Source of the DNA: Anaerolineales bacterium
GTDB taxonomy: Bacteria; Chloroflexota; Anaerolineae; Anaerolineales; JABWBV01
Length of the DNA stretch: 64,000 nucleotides
Assembly: GCA_020634875.1 (NCBI GenBank)
Contig: JACKAX010000003.1
Span: 1 to 64,000 of the forward strand
Direction of reading: 5' to 3'
The notes under the pieces are model-generated. The model did no database searches, was not told where the DNA came from, and worked only from the letters and a program-made list of their open reading frames with translations. Shown here piece by piece: positions 27,183 through 36,233 of the stretch (within the stretch, counting starts at the first letter, position 1; each line of letters opens with the position of its first letter). Position numbers and translations under genes: made by a program.

Positions 27183-28343
27183 ATGCTCAAACGATTATTT
27201 TTGGCTATTTTGAGATTGACTTTGGGAGTTATATTAGGAGGAGTTTTGTTAGAAGGGGTTTTGCATGTCAATACAAGCCTATTACTTAGGGGAATGGCAG
27301 TACCTGCTCCTGTAGATGCGCCCCTGACAGAGTCTGAATATGATGTTTTTACTTCAGATGCCGATCTTTTTTATTGGCATGCCGATCTGATTCATCCCAT
27401 TCCTGAGCAAGAAGACGAATTCGAAGCCCATGTGCGATTTGAAACTGATGAATTCGGGTTTCCGAATGCGGCTCCGCTTCCGGCCACGGTAGATGTCGCG
27501 ATTCTTGGCCGTTCATACTCGCTTGGTGCTCAGGCGTCAGAACCATGGCCGATAAAATTATCTGCAACATACCATTTTCAGGTACTGAATCTTTCACAAA
27601 CGGGGAGTGGGATTGATACAAAAATTTCTTATTTAGAACGGTTTGGTTGGTTAAGAAAGCCCCGGTGGGTGATTCTCGAAGTTTTACCAAGCATGGATAT
27701 TCTGGGGTATGCGCCCTCTATACCTAGTGTAGTTCAGCAACTGCCCTCCCCTATTATCCGTGCCTTATGGAAATCGTATGGTAATCATGCGGAAGGCTTA
27801 TCAGACCGGATTTACCCTATTGATGTAGATATTCCAGGGCAAACTGTGCCCTTGACCTTTTTCTCATACTATCTATCAGCACTTACAGTGGGGCAAGAAA
27901 GGCTTAAAGTTAGTGAGCAATGGTCTGCTTATAGTGCACAAGTATTAGCATTGCAGGCAGCGGCGCAAATACATTCTGCGTGTGTAGTCTTACTCTATGT
28001 TCCCACTAAAGAAGATATTTATTTTTCGTTGGCCACACAGCCCGCTCAATTAGAACCGCTCTTGCCCCTTGTAACGCCATGGGTTTTGGGTAAAAACGAA
28101 AATACGTCTCAAACATTCTCAATTGCTGCAATGCAAGCCAATGTCTACGGCGCGCGCGATGTGCTTAGAGATTTTGCGGTACAGCATCATATTGTCCTTG
28201 TTGATCCAACCGTGCAGTTAGAAGAAGCCGCTTTGAAAGGAACCTCTCCTTATATGCGGTATGACACCCATTGGAGTGATTTAGGACATTCAATCATTGC
28301 TAATATGGTTGCCGAAACACTTCAACAATCGTCCTGTCCATAA
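27183..28343 (+). CDS. SGNH-hydrolase-like protein of an O-acylation pair
   Basis: A 386-residue protein with one N-terminal membrane segment (LFLAILRLTLGVILGGVLL), so probably membrane-anchored with an external domain. DVAILGRSYSLGAQ holds the likely nucleophile Ser (GRS in place of GDS), and MRYDTHWSDLGHSI carries the Asp-x-His-Trp motif of AlgJ/AlgX-like SGNH enzymes. It is directly followed by an MBOAT acyltransferase with no intergenic base, the standard layout for extracytoplasmic polysaccharide O-acetylation. AT-rich compared with pyk. The target polymer is unknown. Confidence 0.75.
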   Translation: MLKRLFLAILRLTLGVILGGVLLEGVLHVNTSLLLRGMAVPAPVDAPLTESEYDVFTSDADLFYWHADLIHPIPEQEDEFEAHVRFETDEFGFPNAAPLPATVDVAILGRSYSLGAQASEPWPIKLSATYHFQVLNLSQTGSGIDTKISYLERFGWLRKPRWVILEVLPSMDILGYAPSIPSVVQQLPSPIIRALWKSYGNHAEGLSDRIYPIDVDIPGQTVPLTFFSYYLSALTVGQERLKVSEQWSAYSAQVLALQAAAQIHSACVVLLYVPTKEDIYFSLATQPAQLEPLLPLVTPWVLGKNENTSQTFSIAAMQANVYGARDVLRDFAVQHHIVLVDPTVQLEEAALKGTSPYMRYDTHWSDLGHSIIANMVAETLQQSSCP

Positions 28344-29777
28344 ATGTTCCTCCATACCCCACAATATCTTCTTTTTCTTGCTGTAACCGTCATTTTGTAT
28401 TGGATGATTCCAGGGGGTAAGGCCCGTAAGGTTCTATTGCTTTTAGCTAGCTACTTTTTTTATGTTCAGTTTGATTTTCGTTTTGCATTATTACTTTTTG
28501 TATTAACAGGGTGTGTGTTTTTTATTGGACGAACCATATCCATCAGCACCCATGCAAAACAATGGATGTGGGGAGGCGTAATCCTCAATTTAGCAATTTT
28601 AAGCATTTTCAAGTTTAGTAACTTTTTCCTGGCAAGTATGGAAAAATTAGGCTCGGGAATAGATGGTACCGTTTTTCTATCTGGCCTATTGCTCATTCTC
28701 CCGATTGGTATTTCGTTTTATTCCTTTCAAGGGATATCCTATGTGGTCGAAATTTATCGTGGAAAACTCCAGCCTAATGAAAGTTTCCTGGATTTTGCCC
28801 TCTACATGGCCTTTTTTCCAAAACTCATTGCCGGCCCTTTTGTGCGACCAAGCCTGTTTATGACTGAATTGGCGAAACCACAGCAACTTCCTCAGCGCAA
28901 TATTATTCGCCAGGCAATACTGCTTTTGGTGCTAGGTTTATTTAAGAAAATTGTTATTGCAGACAGCCTGGGGGCACTTTCTCAGACTGCTTTTAAGGCG
29001 GCTAACTACACCTCAGCCACTCTTTTTCCTTCGCCACTTTATCTTCAGGGGTTTTATCTATATGCCATTCAGATTTATGCCGACTTTTCAGGATACACTG
29101 ATTTAGCCCGTGCCTCTGCAATGCTTTTCGGATTTTTTCTTCCAGAAAATTTCTACCACCCATATCTTGCAGGAACGATTTCAGAGTTTTGGAATCGCTG
29201 GCATATAACCTTGACCCAATGGTTTCGCGATTATCTATTCAATCCGCTTACCCGCGTCCTCCTCAAGAAAACCAACCGTCGTTATCCAATTGCTATTCAA
29301 ATCTTAGTGAACCTAATCACTATGTTGTTAATCGGTTTATGGCATGGAGCTTCTTGGCCTTTTCTTATTTGGGGCGGATGGCATGGCCTATTATTGTCTG
29401 TTGAACGTTTGTTCAACATCAAACCTAAAAAGTGGTGGCAGCTTTTATATGGAATTTTGACATTCCACCTTATCGGTATTGGATGGATCTTTTTTAATGC
29501 CGGATCAGTGAGCAGCGCTATACGTTTTTTAGTCGGAGTAATCTCCTTTTCGCAAATGGGCTGGACGGCGCGCTTTATCTGGCCTGTTCTTCTCGCGGGG
29601 GTATTGAGTTTTGGATTAGATCTCGTAATGCTTGGAAAATTGTTCTCAAATTCCCGCTTTTTGCGAAATTTCCAGTCTGTATTTATTCCTCTCGCAGTTG
29701 TTATTGTTGTAAGTTTATGGTTGTTGAGTGCTGCGCGGGGCGGGGATACCAGGCCATTCATCTATGGACAATTCTAA
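28344..29777 (+). CDS. MBOAT family O-acyltransferase (AlgI/DltB-like)
   Basis: A 477-residue multi-spanning protein. The N-terminal HTPQYLLFLAVTVILYWMIP and FFYVQFDFRFALLL blocks, SFYSFQGISYVVEIYRG, and FNPLTRVLL match AlgI-type enzymes. The catalytic His is in IGLWHGASWPFLIWGGWHG. It would carry acyl groups across the membrane for the adjacent SGNH protein. The ATG follows the upstream TAA immediately. AT-rich, so the pair may have been acquired together. Confidence 0.9.
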   Translation: MFLHTPQYLLFLAVTVILYWMIPGGKARKVLLLLASYFFYVQFDFRFALLLFVLTGCVFFIGRTISISTHAKQWMWGGVILNLAILSIFKFSNFFLASMEKLGSGIDGTVFLSGLLLILPIGISFYSFQGISYVVEIYRGKLQPNESFLDFALYMAFFPKLIAGPFVRPSLFMTELAKPQQLPQRNIIRQAILLLVLGLFKKIVIADSLGALSQTAFKAANYTSATLFPSPLYLQGFYLYAIQIYADFSGYTDLARASAMLFGFFLPENFYHPYLAGTISEFWNRWHITLTQWFRDYLFNPLTRVLLKKTNRRYPIAIQILVNLITMLLIGLWHGASWPFLIWGGWHGLLLSVERLFNIKPKKWWQLLYGILTFHLIGIGWIFFNAGSVSSAIRFLVGVISFSQMGWTARFIWPVLLAGVLSFGLDLVMLGKLFSNSRFLRNFQSVFIPLAVVIVVSLWLLSAARGGDTRPFIYGQF

Positions 29778-29783
29778 TAATCG

Positions 29784-30662
29784 TTAAGTTCCTTTCACTG
29801 TACCCGCCAACCATACCCCCACCCCGATCAACACCCCACCGATAAAAAACCACCCGCTCAGCCGCTCCCCCAATAACCACGCGCTTAATGCCACCCCGAC
29901 CACCGGTTGAGCAAAAAACGTCAGCGAAGCTACACTCGCCTCCAGTTCGACAAAAGCCCGCGCCCACAGCGCGGTTGCCACTGCCGTCGAAACCACGCCC
30001 AAATAAAATGCACCTGCGCTCACTCCCGGTGTCACGATCCCAATCCCCATGGTTTGCAACTCCCATCCCATTGCTGGAATAGTTGCAGGCAACCCGCCTA
30101 AAATTGCAACCACGGCTATTGTCCACACGGGGATTTCTTGTGCGATTTTCCGCAACAGGACAGAGTACAACGCCCAAGTTAACCCCGCCCCCACCAGGGC
30201 CACGTTCCCCCAAAACAAATCCGGGGCCAGGCGGACGGCCCGGATATCCAACACCGCCACCACCCCCAACGTGGATAGGATCAGTGCCCCCACGCGCCGC
30301 GGGGTGATCGGCTCCTTCAATATCCACGCGGCAAACAACAACACAAACGCCGGGGCCGTGGAAGTCAGCAACGCCCCATTCGCCGCCGTCGAAAGCCGCG
30401 TCCCCACAAATTGTAAACCTAAAGAAACGCCGTATCCAATCACCCCCGCGCCCGCCACCTGAAAAAACTGTTTGCGGGATAAATTAAGCCCTCCCTGCCA
30501 GGATGCCATCGTCCATGCCGCCAAAGCCCCTAACCCTAAGCGAATCGTGAGCAACGTGAACGGGGGAATCACCTCCAGCACCACATCGCTCACAACATAC
30601 ATACCTCCCCAGATCGCCGCCGCGCTTAAACCACATAGAAGACCAATCCAGGACTTTCGCAT
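29784..30662 (-). CDS. EamA/DMT-family transporter
   Basis: A 292-residue protein with about ten membrane segments in two EamA repeats (LLCGLSAAAIWGGMYVVSD and ALYSVLLRKIAQEIPVWTIA start them). The family exports metabolites or amino acids; the substrate is unknown. TATAAT lies nine bases before the ATG without a Shine-Dalgarno, so the mRNA may be nearly leaderless. Convergent with the MBOAT gene, six bases apart. Confidence 0.88.
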   Translation of the reverse strand: MRKSWIGLLCGLSAAAIWGGMYVVSDVVLEVIPPFTLLTIRLGLGALAAWTMASWQGGLNLSRKQFFQVAGAGVIGYGVSLGLQFVGTRLSTAANGALLTSTAPAFVLLFAAWILKEPITPRRVGALILSTLGVVAVLDIRAVRLAPDLFWGNVALVGAGLTWALYSVLLRKIAQEIPVWTIAVVAILGGLPATIPAMGWELQTMGIGIVTPGVSAGAFYLGVVSTAVATALWARAFVELEASVASLTFFAQPVVGVALSAWLLGERLSGWFFIGGVLIGVGVWLAGTVKGT

Positions 30663-30743
30663 CGGCAGGCAATTATAGCCGGAAAGAAATACAATCCTCT
30701 CGTTTATTGTCCCAAAATTTAATGGCTGGATTGTTGCAGATGC

Positions 30744-30787
30744 AAAAAAAAAGAGGTTTACCCGGAAAAGGTAAACCTCGTTTTTTT
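30744..30787. terminator. Bidirectional terminator
   Basis: GAGGTTTACC and GGTAAACCTC form a stem with a 9-base A-run and an 8-base T-run on its flanks. It would end the minus-strand Cys-rich gene at 30805. Confidence 0.85.
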
Positions 30788-30804
30788 GCGATCCGGGCTT
30801 AAGC

Positions 30805-31188
30805 CTATTTAATGCCTAACAAATGGATGAGCAATCCCACCATACCTGTTAGTGAACGGGGGGCTAGTCCGTTTGTTCCCCGTTCTGCTCGTTCGTGGGC
30901 CTTCACCTCTGCCGTCATCCTTTTCAAGAAGATAGGGCACCGTGTGTAGCCAAAAAGGCAATACATCTGTTGATGATCCAGTGGCACAGAGCGGGGGTGG
31001 CCTTTACAGTGACAAAAATTATCTTCAGAAGCGAAATTTGTAAGTGTCTCTGGGTCATTTTTGAGACCCAATAATGGGCACGTCAAGGTCGGTTCACTGT
31101 TAATCAACATGCGAAATCGGGCTGTCGTGTTGGATGATGCTGGAGGAATAATGCTGAAATTACTGTTGGGGATTGCACTGTTTGTCAT
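30805..31188 (-). CDS. Small Cys-rich domain protein (Chloroflexota-type)
   Basis: A 127-residue protein; the ATG at 31188 follows GGAG. The C-terminal half has CPLLGLKNDPETLTNFASE, then NFCHCKGHP, SVPLDHQQMYCL and RCPIFLKR: regularly spaced cysteines and one His that could bind metal. I recall this CPxLGLxxDPxT...HQxxxCL...CPxF module from Chloroflexota proteins, but it has no function I know. The C-terminus is hydrophobic. Monocistronic with its own terminator. Confidence 0.6.
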   Translation of the reverse strand: MTNSAIPNSNFSIIPPASSNTTARFRMLINSEPTLTCPLLGLKNDPETLTNFASEDNFCHCKGHPRSVPLDHQQMYCLFGYTRCPIFLKRMTAEVKAHERAERGTNGLAPRSLTGMVGLLIHLLGIK

Positions 31189-31339
31189 TTCATACTCCGT
31201 CAACAGGGAAAAGAAAGATAAAAATAGAAAATATCTCAATACAAAATTGTTTGCACATACAAATCTTTGTTGACCCTCTGAATTTAACATATACCAATCC
31301 CTGCATAAGTTTCAAAACGGTTACTTTTACGGAATATTT

Positions 31340-31376
31340 AAAACAAGTACCCCGCGCACATCGTGCACGGGGTACT
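31340..31376 (-). terminator. Terminator of the OFOR operon
   Basis: On the minus strand AGTACCCCGTGCAC pairs with GTGCGCGGGGTACT (one mismatch) and is followed by TTGTTTT, about 40 bases after the beta-subunit stop. Confidence 0.7.
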
Positions 31377-31413
31377 GAGGTACTAAACTTTAAGTACTAC
31401 CAAAAATGCTGGG

Positions 31414-32460
31414 CTAGAACATCATATCGTTGATCTTTGCCAAAGCCTCACGCGAAGGGCGAATTTGTTCGGGTGTTAGACGATTGAGGGGCATATCGGT
31501 TAAGTTGTATAGATCGGTCAGGACAGGGCGATTGGGGTCTACGTAAATCAACCCGGTGAGCAGGATATTGTCATCCGCAGCAGCATCCAAAACGTTGAAG
31601 GCAGCACGGCGATTGGTGGGGTCATAATCTCGGTCAAGTTTTTTCAGCCGGACGACCGATCCGTCATGCAGGGTTACATCCTGATATGTTCCTTCCTCAA
31701 ACTCTTCCGCGAGCATAATCTCATCGCGAAAAGGCACATACATGAGATCGTGAATGGGTGTTTCGTTTTCCTTACTCCACGCATACGAGTGATGAGACCC
31801 AATCGCATCGTTGAAGGTCACGCACGGACTGATGATGTCCAGCACCGCAATTCCGCGGTGGCTGATCGCAGCCTTGATCAAATCTTTGACTTGTTTCGCA
31901 TCCCCCGCAAACGACCGAGCGATGAACGTTGCCCCAGACACCAACGCCTCCAGACAGATGTCTACCGCTTTGTACTGGTTGACACCTTGCCCTTTGAGCT
32001 TAAGCCCCTCTTCCGCGGTTGCCGAGAACTGACCTTTAGTCAACCCGTACACGCCATTATTTTCGACAATATACATCATATTCACGTTGCGGCGCATAAT
32101 GTGTTTGAACTGGCCCATACCGATGTTAGCCGTGTCACCATCGCCAGAGACCGCAAGAGGTTTTAGATGATAGTCGCCGAACGACGCCCCAGTTGCAACG
32201 GAGGGCATCCGTCCATGCAGACTGTTGAACCCGAACGAGCGGCTGAGGAAGTAAGTCGGACTTTTGCTCGAACAGCCAATCCCGCTGAATTTCATCACGG
32301 TTTCGGGAGCGAGATCGAGTTCATAACACGCGGCGATGATCTGGTTGGCGATTGAGTTGTGGCCGCACCCCGCGCACAGGGTGGAATTCGCACCGCGATA
32401 ATCATTTTTGGATAAACCAACGCCATTGACGTTGGTTGAGCGAGTAGGTTGGTTAGTCAT
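31414..32460 (-). CDS. 2-oxoacid:ferredoxin oxidoreductase, beta subunit
   Basis: A 348-residue TPP-binding subunit. CAGCGHNSIANQI opens the family domain, the TPP/Mg motif is GDGDTANIGMGQ followed by ENNGVYGLTKGQ, and three to four conserved cysteines (CAGCG, CSSKS) should hold a 4Fe-4S cluster. GGAG lies before the ATG, one base after the alpha stop. With the alpha subunit it oxidises a 2-oxoacid (pyruvate or 2-oxoglutarate) to acyl-CoA with reduction of ferredoxin. Which substrate is not clear from motifs. Confidence 0.93.
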   Translation of the reverse strand: MTNQPTRSTNVNGVGLSKNDYRGANSTLCAGCGHNSIANQIIAACYELDLAPETVMKFSGIGCSSKSPTYFLSRSFGFNSLHGRMPSVATGASFGDYHLKPLAVSGDGDTANIGMGQFKHIMRRNVNMMYIVENNGVYGLTKGQFSATAEEGLKLKGQGVNQYKAVDICLEALVSGATFIARSFAGDAKQVKDLIKAAISHRGIAVLDIISPCVTFNDAIGSHHSYAWSKENETPIHDLMYVPFRDEIMLAEEFEEGTYQDVTLHDGSVVRLKKLDRDYDPTNRRAAFNVLDAAADDNILLTGLIYVDPNRPVLTDLYNLTDMPLNRLTPEQIRPSREALAKINDMMF

Positions 32461-32461
32461 G

Positions 32462-34360
32462 TTATTTCTCCTCGGAAGCGTTTAGGTGCGGACGCAAGTG
32501 TGTGGGGAGTTTTTCGAGCAGGCTGCCGGTAATCCAGCGGGCGGTTAAGGGCAGACCATCATTCCAGGCTAGCGAGGTCATTTGCCCGGCCAGTTCGGCG
32601 TATTCCATGCGTAAAAGCTGGTGCATCTGCCCATCGTGGTTCATTTCGACGACGAAGTTCAAATCATGCTTTTGGATAAATTCAGGAATATCCGGGTGGA
32701 ACGGCAAGGCGCGGATCCGCATATAGTCAGTTTCGATGCCCTGTTTGGCGAGCCGGTCGCGTGCCTCTTCAATGGCCGGATCGGTGGAACCATAGCTGAT
32801 AAGGCCCACCCGCGAGGGTTTCGGGCTGGAGCCATTTTTCGAAATGTTATGGGCCATTTCAATGACCGGGGCGGGGAGCTGGGTTCGTGCAGTAACAAAC
32901 TTCTTCGCAACCCGATCCATGTTTTTGAGCCAGTCTTCGGGGGTTTCGGTGTAACGGGTGTATTCGTCGTGCCCGGTGCCACGCGCGAACCATGCAGCGG
33001 TCGGGTGGGTGTTGCCCGGTACGGTCCGGTAAGGGATGCCATCGCCATCCACATCCAGATAACGGCCCCATTTGGCGGTCAGGTTTTGGATATCTTCTTC
33101 CCAATAAATTTTGCCCCGGTTGATGGGGGTTTCGGGATAGTTGAAAGGTTTGGTCATCCAGGTGTTCATGCCCAAATCCAGATCGCTGAGGACAAAGACA
33201 GGGGTTTGGAACTGTTCGGCAATGTCAAACGCACGCCAGCCAAATTCAAAACATTCATTAACCGAGCCGGGGAGCAGGAGAATTTGTTTGGTGTCGCCGT
33301 GTCCGAGAACGTAAATGCTCAACAGGTCACCCTGCGAGGTGCGGGTGGGAAGCCCAGTAGATGGCCCCATGCGTTGTACATCCCATACAACAATCGGCGT
33401 TTCGGAATAGTACGCTAGCCCGGCAAATTCCGTCATTAGGCTGATCCCAGGCCCTGAGGTGCTGGTCATGGCTCGGAGGCCTGCCCACCCCGCCCCGACT
33501 GCCATCCCAATGGCCGCGAGTTCATCTTCAGCCTGGACTACGGCAAAGGTGTTTTTACCGGTTTCGGGGTCTTTGCGGAGTTGAGGCAGATATTCCCCCA
33601 CTTTTTCGCCGACACTGGTTGCAGGGGTGATGGGATACCAGGCGAGGAAGTGCACACCGCCAAACACGGAACCGAGCGCGGCGGCGGTGTTCCCGTCGGC
33701 CATGATATAGCCTTCGGTTCCGTTCATTGGCTCGACACGGAAGCGGTTTTGGGTTTCGAGATTTTCGACAGCCCAATCATAGGCAGCTTTGATTACCCCG
33801 TAGTTCAAATCAATAGGTTTTTGTTTGCCTTTGAAGTGAAAATCTAGCGCGGCATAAATGGCTTGCATGTCAATCCCAATAACGTGCGCCAACACACCTA
33901 CGTAGGCCATGTTGACAACATAATCGCGCAAATCGGCAGAGGCCCCCGACTCACGGGCGAATTTGTTGGCTGGGAATTGGTATACGAGAATATCGGTCCG
34001 GTCTACAGCCAGTTTGATATGGTCGCCATACATAAAAATGCCACCCGGTTCGACTGATGTCAGGTCTTTGGCGAACGAGTCGGGGTTCATGGCGATGACG
34101 ATTTCCTGTGTGGCGCGGCGGGCCAGGAAGCCTTCACTGCTCAGACGGATGGTGTACCAGGTGGGGAGGCCCTGGATGTTGGAGGGAAAAACGTTTTTTC
34201 CGGCAACGGGAATGCCCATTTTAAATAGGGCACGCATGATGGTCAGGTTGGAAGTTTGGCTCCCGGAGCCGTTCTTCGTGCCAACGGTGATCGCAAAATC
34301 GTTGACGTTGGTTTCCTGATCTTGTACCGGGGAGGGGTGTTCCTTATCAGAAACGGTCAT
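32462..34360 (-). CDS. 2-oxoacid:ferredoxin oxidoreductase, gamma-alpha fusion subunit
   Basis: A 632-residue subunit. Residues about 20-200 are the gamma domain (TVGTKNGSGSQTSNLTIMR, GLPTWYTIRLSSEGF). Residues about 225 to the end are the pyrimidine-binding alpha domain (ADGNTAAALGSVFGGV, YPITPATSVGEKV, SGPGISLMTEFAGLAYYSE). This two-subunit KorAB-like form lacks a separate ferredoxin-type delta subunit. AAGGAGC precedes the ATG. Functions in central carbon metabolism together with acetate formation by Pta-AckA. Confidence 0.93.
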   Translation of the reverse strand: MTVSDKEHPSPVQDQETNVNDFAITVGTKNGSGSQTSNLTIMRALFKMGIPVAGKNVFPSNIQGLPTWYTIRLSSEGFLARRATQEIVIAMNPDSFAKDLTSVEPGGIFMYGDHIKLAVDRTDILVYQFPANKFARESGASADLRDYVVNMAYVGVLAHVIGIDMQAIYAALDFHFKGKQKPIDLNYGVIKAAYDWAVENLETQNRFRVEPMNGTEGYIMADGNTAAALGSVFGGVHFLAWYPITPATSVGEKVGEYLPQLRKDPETGKNTFAVVQAEDELAAIGMAVGAGWAGLRAMTSTSGPGISLMTEFAGLAYYSETPIVVWDVQRMGPSTGLPTRTSQGDLLSIYVLGHGDTKQILLLPGSVNECFEFGWRAFDIAEQFQTPVFVLSDLDLGMNTWMTKPFNYPETPINRGKIYWEEDIQNLTAKWGRYLDVDGDGIPYRTVPGNTHPTAAWFARGTGHDEYTRYTETPEDWLKNMDRVAKKFVTARTQLPAPVIEMAHNISKNGSSPKPSRVGLISYGSTDPAIEEARDRLAKQGIETDYMRIRALPFHPDIPEFIQKHDLNFVVEMNHDGQMHQLLRMEYAELAGQMTSLAWNDGLPLTARWITGSLLEKLPTHLRPHLNASEEK

Positions 34361-34379
34361 AATAGTAGCTCCTTGAAAT

Positions 34380-34455
34380 TTGTGATTGGGTGATGTGTGA
34401 TTTTGTGAATGCGCGATTGATTTTCAATCACCCAATCACGAAATCACGCATTCAC
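34380..34455. repeat. CAATCACCCAATCAC-type simple repeat
   Basis: GTGATTGGGTGATG, GATTTTGTGAATGCG and their near-complements ATCACCCAATCACG and AAATCACGCATTCAC alternate in the space between regulator and alpha subunit. The same vocabulary occurs inside the deacetylase gene at 50070-50100. Confidence 0.65.
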
Positions 34456-35121
34456 TCAATGAGGTCTGTGGCGTAAAAGGGTTGTGTGGGCGACAAATAT
34501 TTGTTTGCTGGCTTCCAGCTCGCCTTGTATGATGGCCTCAACCATCTGTTGATGATGGCCCCAAACCTCTTGCAGATAGGTGTAATCCGCATACGAATCG
34601 AGTTCTGCAGCTTCGTATCCTTCCCAATAGGCTTCGAGCAGGCCGCGCACGAAGGGATTTCCGAGGCGGGAAAAGATGGTGAGATGCAGAGCGCGGTGTT
34701 CGGGGTGAGGAATGCGGACGGGGGTGCCGTTGAGTTTTTCCCAGGCCAGGGTGATGCAATTTTGGAGTTCGGTGTGATCTTCAGGGGTGAGGGCGGCAAC
34801 AGCTTCGCACCAAAACGCGGCCTCGAGTTGGTTACGCAGTTCGGAAAACGCCTGAAAATTCGTAGGATCAAGCGCGACAGCATAAAGCAAACTGGGGGTG
34901 ACCGAGAAGGTATACGGTTTGCGCCGGATGCCAGTACGCGGTTTGGCTTCGACTAGTCCTAATTGCCGGGCCGCTTCCATTTGCTCACGCAACTTGGGTA
35001 CGCTGATGCCAATTTCGGCGCTGAGTTCCTCAAGCGCGGGGAGGCGGTCGGGATCAGCGTTGTCGTTTTGGCGTGTAGCGAGGTATTGCAAAAAGTCGGA
35101 GGGGAGGGGTTTTCGAGACAT
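34456..35121 (-). CDS. GntR-family transcriptional regulator (FadR/FCD type)
   Basis: A 221-residue DNA-binding regulator. The N-terminal winged helix is visible in RLPALEELSAEIGISVPKLR and AARQLGLVEAKPRTGI. The FCD effector domain follows, with FQAFSELRNQLEAAFW, RALHLTIFSRLGNPF and WGHHQQMVEAIIQGE, whose His and Asp residues usually bind a metal and carboxylate ligand. It lies immediately upstream of, and co-directional with, the OFOR genes, so it probably senses a carboxylic acid and controls them (inference). Confidence 0.88.
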   Translation of the reverse strand: MSRKPLPSDFLQYLATRQNDNADPDRLPALEELSAEIGISVPKLREQMEAARQLGLVEAKPRTGIRRKPYTFSVTPSLLYAVALDPTNFQAFSELRNQLEAAFWCEAVAALTPEDHTELQNCITLAWEKLNGTPVRIPHPEHRALHLTIFSRLGNPFVRGLLEAYWEGYEAAELDSYADYTYLQEVWGHHQQMVEAIIQGELEASKQIFVAHTTLLRHRPH

Positions 35122-35228
35122 AAGACCTTCGCCGATCTGGGCTTAATCATCTTAATATTCATATTAATTCGATTATTCAGATGGAAGGCGGATTCTACCT
35201 CTTGGGAGGAGGGAGGTCAAGAGTAGTA

Positions 35229-35277
35229 AAGTGATGAAGTGATAATAAGTGAAACTTCACCTATCACTTCATCACTT
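35229..35277. repeat. Inverted repeat, GTGATGAAGTGATA type
   Basis: GTGATGAAGTGATA (35231-35244) pairs with TATCACTTCATCAC (35262-35275), with an inner GTGAAACTTCAC. It lies between the receptor stop and the GntR start. No T-run follows, so it is not a classic terminator. Confidence 0.65.
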
Positions 35278-35314
35278 ATCACGGGTTATTGCGTTTTCGG
35301 TGAGAGGGGGAAAA

Positions 35315-36232
35315 CTACCCGCCAAAAAATCCCGGCAATTCCTGTATGGCGCGGGCGAGGCGGGTGCCGTGCCAGGTGAGGAGACTGCCGTCTACCAGGA
35401 CAATGCGATCATTTTGGACGGCGGGGGTTTCGGGGAGGAGGGCGCGGAGTTGCTGGCGGTGTTCTTCGGTGAAGAGGTAGGGTTCGTTGGGGAGGATGAT
35501 CAGGTCGGGGTTGGCGGCGCGGATTTCTTCGAGAGGGAGACGGGGATAGCGGGTGTCACGCGCAGGGTTGGAATCACTTTCGGGGGCAGGTTCATCCGCG
35601 GGGGTCGGGTTGGCGGGGGCGGATTCTGCTGGCGCAAGGTCGGCGCTGAGAGGATAGCGCCGTTCACGGTCTGCGAAGACGTTTTCGCCTCCAAAGATGG
35701 AGAGAAGGTCGTGGGGGTAGGTGTGGCGGTTGAAGGTCATCCACCAGGGTTGGTTATCAGTTGTCTCATGCCAAATGGGACAGAAGTAGCTGGTACGTGT
35801 GCGGTAGGCGAGTTGTGCCCATTCCAGGGATTGTTCCAGGGTTTTGACGATCAGATAGGCCGATTGGCTTCGGAAGAATTCGCCGAGATGATATAGTACC
35901 TCGATCGCCTCATGCACAGTTTTTGGAAATGTAACCCAGACGGAGATGCCTGCGGCTTGCAGGCTCTCGATGACTGGACGCGGGTTCTCCTCCTGATTGG
36001 CGAGAACAAGGTCAGGGCGAAGGGCAAGGATGTCGTTGACGCGGGGGTTTTTCGTGCCGCCGATGCGTGGGAGATGTCCCAGTTTTGTGTCAGGGCGGAC
36101 GCAGTAGTCGGTGACGCCGACGAGTGCACTACCTAAACCCAGGTCAAACATGCTCTCAGTGAGCGAAGGCACGAGTGAGACAACGCGTTGTGGGTGGAGG
36201 GTAATTTGGGCGATATGTCCGTTTCCGAGCAT
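35315..36232 (-). CDS. Helical-backbone metal/cobalamin receptor (BtuF-like)
   Basis: A 305-residue protein of the type III periplasmic-binding family (PF01497): RVVSLVPSLTESMFDLGLG, LVGVTDYCVRPDTKL, LALRPDLVLANQEENP and NPDLIILPNEPYLFT. No signal peptide is seen and no ABC permease is adjacent, so it may not work in standard uptake. A low-complexity Ala/Pro/Asp/Glu insertion (about residues 205-230) interrupts the second lobe. It is one base from the M20 gene, indicating one operon. Ligand unknown. Confidence 0.8.
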   Translation of the reverse strand: MLGNGHIAQITLHPQRVVSLVPSLTESMFDLGLGSALVGVTDYCVRPDTKLGHLPRIGGTKNPRVNDILALRPDLVLANQEENPRPVIESLQAAGISVWVTFPKTVHEAIEVLYHLGEFFRSQSAYLIVKTLEQSLEWAQLAYRTRTSYFCPIWHETTDNQPWWMTFNRHTYPHDLLSIFGGENVFADRERRYPLSADLAPAESAPANPTPADEPAPESDSNPARDTRYPRLPLEEIRAANPDLIILPNEPYLFTEEHRQQLRALLPETPAVQNDRIVLVDGSLLTWHGTRLARAIQELPGFFGG

Positions 36233-36233
36233 G

